A stretch of DNA of 48,678 nt, from assembly GCF_017115045.1 (NCBI RefSeq), contig NZ_JABXKK010000023.1, positions 1-48,678 on the forward strand, given 5' to 3'. Shown here piece after piece: positions 46,601 to 48,678 of the stretch. Numbering within the stretch: position 1 is the first letter of the stretch; every line of letters starts with the position of its first letter. Under the pieces are notes generated by a model that made no database searches, was not told the DNA's origin, and saw nothing but the letters and a program-made list of their open reading frames with translations. This stretch comes from Nostoc sp. NMS8 (GTDB lineage: Bacteria > Cyanobacteriota > Cyanobacteriia > Cyanobacteriales > Nostocaceae). The translations under genes and the position numbers were made by a program.

Positions 46601-48441
46601 TTATGTTGCGTATTTGCCCAATTTTTGGGAAAGGCGTTGCGGGTGAAAACTTCCATAGCCCCAGACAATGCTGCGATCGCAATTTCTACATTCTCGGCTC
46701 TATCTCCCCTAATTCTATCAAGGTAAGCACCTCCTAGATTATATTGCGTCATTGCCCATTTTTCTGGGAAGACGTTGCGATTGCAACCATCGAGTACAGC
46801 AGTGTAAGTAGCGATCGCAATTTCGATATTTTCAGCTTTATCTCCCCTGATTCTTCTATCAAGGTAAGCACTCCCTAGATTATTTTGCGTATTTGCCCAT
46901 TGTTCGGGAAAGCTGGTGCGATTACAAACACCAAGTACAGCAGTGTAAGTAGTGATCGCAATTTCTATATTCTCGGCTTTATCTCCCCTGATTCTTTTAA
47001 GGTAAGCATTACCTAGATTATTTTGCGTATCTGCCCATTGTTCGGGAAAGCTGGTGCAAGTACGAACTTCCAATGCACCTGAGAAAGCTGCGATCGCAAT
47101 CTCTATATTTTCAGATCGCTCTCCTAATATTCTCTCAAAGTAAGCAAGCCCTAGATCATTTTGTCCCCTTGCCCATTCTTGGGGAAAGGTACTACGTGTG
47201 TAAACTTTTAAGGCAGCGTTCCAAGCTGCGATCGCTTTTTCGATATTCTCAGCTTTATCTCCCCTAATTCTTTCATAGTAAAGATTACCCAGATTATTTT
47301 GCTTAACCGCCCAATTTTGAGGAAAGGCTTTGCGGGTGTAAACTTCTAGTGCAGTAGTATAAGCTGCGATCGTCATTTCGATATTCTCGGCTCTATCTCC
47401 CTTGATTCTGTAATAGTAGGCATTACCTAGATTATTTTGCGTATCTGCCCATTCGTGGGGAAAAGCATTGCGGGTATAAACTTTTAGTGCGGCAGTGCAA
47501 GTAACAATAACCATTTCGATATTCTCGGCTTTCTCTCCCCTGATTCTGTCAAAGTAAGCAACCCCCAGATTTCTTTGCGTTTGTGCCCAATTTTGGGGAA
47601 AGGCTTTGCGAGTATAAACTTCTAGTGCAGCAGTATAAGCAGCGATCGCTTGCTCTATATTTTCGGCTCTATCTCCTAAAATTCTTTTAAGATAAGCAGT
47701 CCCCAGATTATTTTGCGTGTCTGCCCAACCTTTGGCAAAGGCGCTGCGAGTAATAACTTCCAATGCACCTGAGAAAGCAGCGATCGCTTGTTCGATATTT
47801 TCAGCTTTTTCTCCTAAAATTCTCTCACAGTAAGCAATCCCCAGACTATATTTCACTAATGCCCATAGGCTGGGAAAACTGTGGCGAGTAACTTCTAGTA
47901 CGTTTGTATATGCAGCGATCGCCAACTCCAGATTTTCGGCTTTTTCACCTAATATCCTTTCAAGGTAAGTCTCCCCCAGATTATATTGCGTGAGTGCCCA
48001 TTCTTGGGGAAAGGCAGTACGGGTCACGAGAGTTAAGGCTGTTTCATAACCACTAATAGCTATTTCGATATTGCTAGCTTTGCTACCCAAAGGAAATTGA
48101 CGAACCAAACTACTAAAACTATCAATTGTTCCAGCAATGTGCATTGCGACATCTGGTTCAACGTTTGTCAGGGTATTTGTTGCCCAATTCCACAATACTT
48201 CTGCAAAAATATCATTTAGTTTATCAGTATTATTTGCGAGTAATGGGTAAACTACCTGCTGATTGCCATCGCTGTCTAGCATTGCTTGCAGTACATCTCG
48301 TAAAAATTGCTCATAAACCTCCAAATCTCGTGAGGTAGCAGAGATAGGTTTTTTACGTTTTCGAGCTTTTTTTGCGGGGGGATTGAGTGCTGCACTGAGT
48401 TTCCTAGTCAAATTCCGTAGGCAATTTGCTATTCGCCGCAT
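43684..48441 (-). CDS. Giant TPR-CHAT (caspase-like) protein
   Basis: 1585 residues. Residues 1-40 are basic (KKARKRKKP). From residue 142 to about 1015 there are 19 tandem TPR-like units of 46 residues, key pattern FPxxWAxTQxNLGxAYxxRIxGxxAENIExAIAAYxxALEVxTR, and a degenerate 20th follows. A coiled-coil region lies at about 1070-1200. The C-terminal CHAT domain has catalytic His1395 (LHFSCHGSFNL) and Cys1448 (LVVLSACETGM), with the usual SLWTVDDVSTAFLF and NPFYWAAF blocks. CHAT proteins are caspase-like proteases; TPR-CHAT partners act in CRISPR type III-E and other conflict systems. Cytosolic, start ATG 48441. Substrate unknown. Confidence 0.93.
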   Translation of the reverse strand: MRRIANCLRNLTRKLSAALNPPAKKARKRKKPISATSRDLEVYEQFLRDVLQAMLDSDGNQQVVYPLLANNTDKLNDIFAEVLWNWATNTLTNVEPDVAMHIAGTIDSFSSLVRQFPLGSKASNIEIAISGYETALTLVTRTAFPQEWALTQYNLGETYLERILGEKAENLELAIAAYTNVLEVTRHSFPSLWALVKYSLGIAYCERILGEKAENIEQAIAAFSGALEVITRSAFAKGWADTQNNLGTAYLKRILGDRAENIEQAIAAYTAALEVYTRKAFPQNWAQTQRNLGVAYFDRIRGEKAENIEMVIVTCTAALKVYTRNAFPHEWADTQNNLGNAYYYRIKGDRAENIEMTIAAYTTALEVYTRKAFPQNWAVKQNNLGNLYYERIRGDKAENIEKAIAAWNAALKVYTRSTFPQEWARGQNDLGLAYFERILGERSENIEIAIAAFSGALEVRTCTSFPEQWADTQNNLGNAYLKRIRGDKAENIEIAITTYTAVLGVCNRTSFPEQWANTQNNLGSAYLDRRIRGDKAENIEIAIATYTAVLDGCNRNVFPEKWAMTQYNLGGAYLDRIRGDRAENVEIAIAALSGAMEVFTRNAFPKNWANTQHNLGFAYHKRIRGDKTENIEIAIAVYTAALEVFTRNAFPKNWADTQNNLGTVYLDRILGEKAENIEIAIAAISEAMEVFTRKAFSQKWADTQYNLGNAYRERIEGAKAENIEIGIVAYTAALEVRTRNAFPELWADTQNALGVAYRYRILGERAENIEIAIAAFFGALEIHTRSAFPEKWAYTQNDLGLAYRDRILGERVQNIEMEIAAFSGALEIRTRSAFPEKWADTQGNLGNAYCDRILGERVLNIEMAIAAFFGVLEVDTRSAFPEKWANTQNSLGTAYIDRIWGEKAENIEMAIAAFSGALEVRTHNAFPQDWAKTQNNLGIAYSQRILGEQAENIEIAISAYTAALEVSTRRAFPDDWAITQSNLGNTYLYRIRGDKAENLERAITAYTAVLEVYTRTVFPYKYVETLFMLGFAYKEANQFDLAYSKLAASIKTVESLRGEVVSDDEAKRKQAEAWNKLYRRMVEVCLKLGNVKEAIEYVERSKNRNLVELILNRDLKTFFPQQIVNQLEQLRDEIAISQYQLQNGKAENPTALAQYLQELRNKRQELQDQYLPIGSGFNFDVFQATLNNNTAIIEWYFARETIFTFVIQSNGQEVNFLQYQPEDIKSFFDWQIEYMSDYAAYVENNQNHQWKNQLEERLKKLAEILHIEEILAYIPKHCDRLILIPHCFLHLYPLHALPVKELYLLDLFPNGVGYAPSCQLLQQVQLRQRPDFQSFFAIQNPTEDLFYADLEIEIIQHYFPIEETTILRGKNASRNALDTKIANLTEVNCLHFSCHGSFNLITPADSCLVLNGAIINEKFYFNKCLTLGDLFNKDFNLNQCRLVVLSACETGMIDPRNTSDEYIGLPSGFLYAGSSSVVSSLWTVDDVSTAFLFIKFYENLQNYPELKQGDIAVALNKALTWLRNLTSQEGEQLLQQIQPYIDVMFQEQDNILKELFIDGAKTRLKSNARPFANPFYWAAFTAIGY
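45396..48018 (-). repeat. 19 tandem 138-bp TPR-coding repeats
   Basis: Each unit encodes 46 residues (first 45; one unit, near 46850, 47 with an extra Arg). About a dozen carry the HIP1 octamer GCGATCGC at the same codons (within Ala-Ile-Ala), consistent with recent expansion by duplication. Total about 2.6 kb. Confidence 0.9.
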
Positions 48442-48479
48442 TGTAATTCTCTCTTTTGCACTTCCACAAAGTCAGCACC

Positions 48480-48513
48480 AAAAATACCGAGAAATAAATC
48501 ATACGGTATTTTT
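48480..48513. promoter_or_regulatory. Perfect inverted repeat upstream of the TPR-CHAT gene
   Basis: AAAAATACCG (48480-48489) and CGGTATTTTT (48504-48513) are exact complements with a 14-nt loop, 39 bp upstream of the start. It can be an operator, or a terminator ending transcription that comes from the right. Confidence 0.6.
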
Positions 48514-48560
48514 AGGGTTTGAAGTGCGATCGTGTAATCTACCTTCATCAAGTTAATTTA

Positions 48561-48678
48561 GCGATCGCATTTGTTGATTTAGCGATCGCATTTGTTGATT
48601 TGGCGTTCGCATTTGTTGATATAGCGTTCGCATTTGTTGATTCGGCGTTCGCATTTGTTGATTCGGCGTTCGCATTTG
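48561..48678. repeat. 21-bp tandem repeat built from HIP1-like octamers
   Basis: At least 5.6 copies of a 21-bp unit (GCGATCGC or GCGTTCGC followed by ATTTGTTGATTTA with small variations) run to the window edge. Because the period is 7 codons, both strands are open in some frames: plus strand AIAFVDL-like, minus strand QMRTPNQ-like heptapeptides ending with a stop at 48558-48560. A coding role cannot be decided here. Confidence 0.85.

Noticed and set aside
45396..48018. Possible CRISPR-like periodicity
   Set aside because: The 138-bp periodicity is continuous coding sequence for 46-residue protein repeats.
48561..48678. Possible CRISPR array
   Set aside because: The repeats abut directly with no spacers between them, so this is a tandem repeat.

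Overview
The window is chromosomal DNA of a filamentous, heterocyst-forming-type cyanobacterium (Nostoc/Anabaena group). The evidence is the split RNA polymerase genes rpoC1 and rpoC2, a cytochrome b6f petG gene, a carotenoid-binding homologue of the orange carotenoid protein C-terminal domain, very frequent HIP1 octamers (GCGATCGC), and short tandem heptamer repeats (such as CATTAGT, CCCAATC and GTAATTC) in many spacers. No rRNA, tRNA or CRISPR array was recognised.

Layout. 1-1.7 kb is accessory: a terminator, the 3' remnant of an IS5-type transposase, two unrecognised small ORFs and a small XRE repressor with a striking double operator. 1.75-9.9 kb carries a parvulin isomerase, cytM divergent from petG, rsmD, hisH, a C15-like peptidase with a DUF3370 protein, a receiver protein lacking its phospho-acceptor, a large unknown protein and a Uma2-family nuclease homologue with an altered active site. 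10-21.5 kb is the leftward core block rpsT-tatD-rpoB-rpoC1-rpoC2. 22-36.7 kb is mostly housekeeping: hisD, a universal stress protein, an SRPBCC protein, hslO, a large membrane repeat protein, DUF2470, a PPP-type phosphatase, an M48 protease, DUF4330, an alpha/beta-hydrolase-like protein, an ARM-like membrane protein, ftsE and a WecG/TagA glycosyltransferase. A 91-bp MITE-like element lies at 28.4 kb.

37-40 kb is a signalling module: a NarL-type response regulator, a receiver-GAF-SpoIIE phosphatase and an RsbW-like ATPase. It resembles a partner-switching pathway, but no anti-sigma antagonist (STAS) gene is visible. 40.4-42.7 kb has the carotenoid-binding protein and a queG reading frame fused to a HAD phosphatase.

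42.8-48.7 kb is the most unusual part: a 122-codon open frame with no start codon, a small UBA-like/hydrophobic protein, and tail-to-tail with it a 1585-residue TPR-CHAT (caspase-like) protein built from 19 near-identical 46-residue units. Its upstream side has a perfect inverted repeat and a 21-bp tandem array made from HIP1 and HIP1-like octamers that runs off the window. The TPR-CHAT gene and its small neighbour are the best candidate here for an undescribed protease-effector system.
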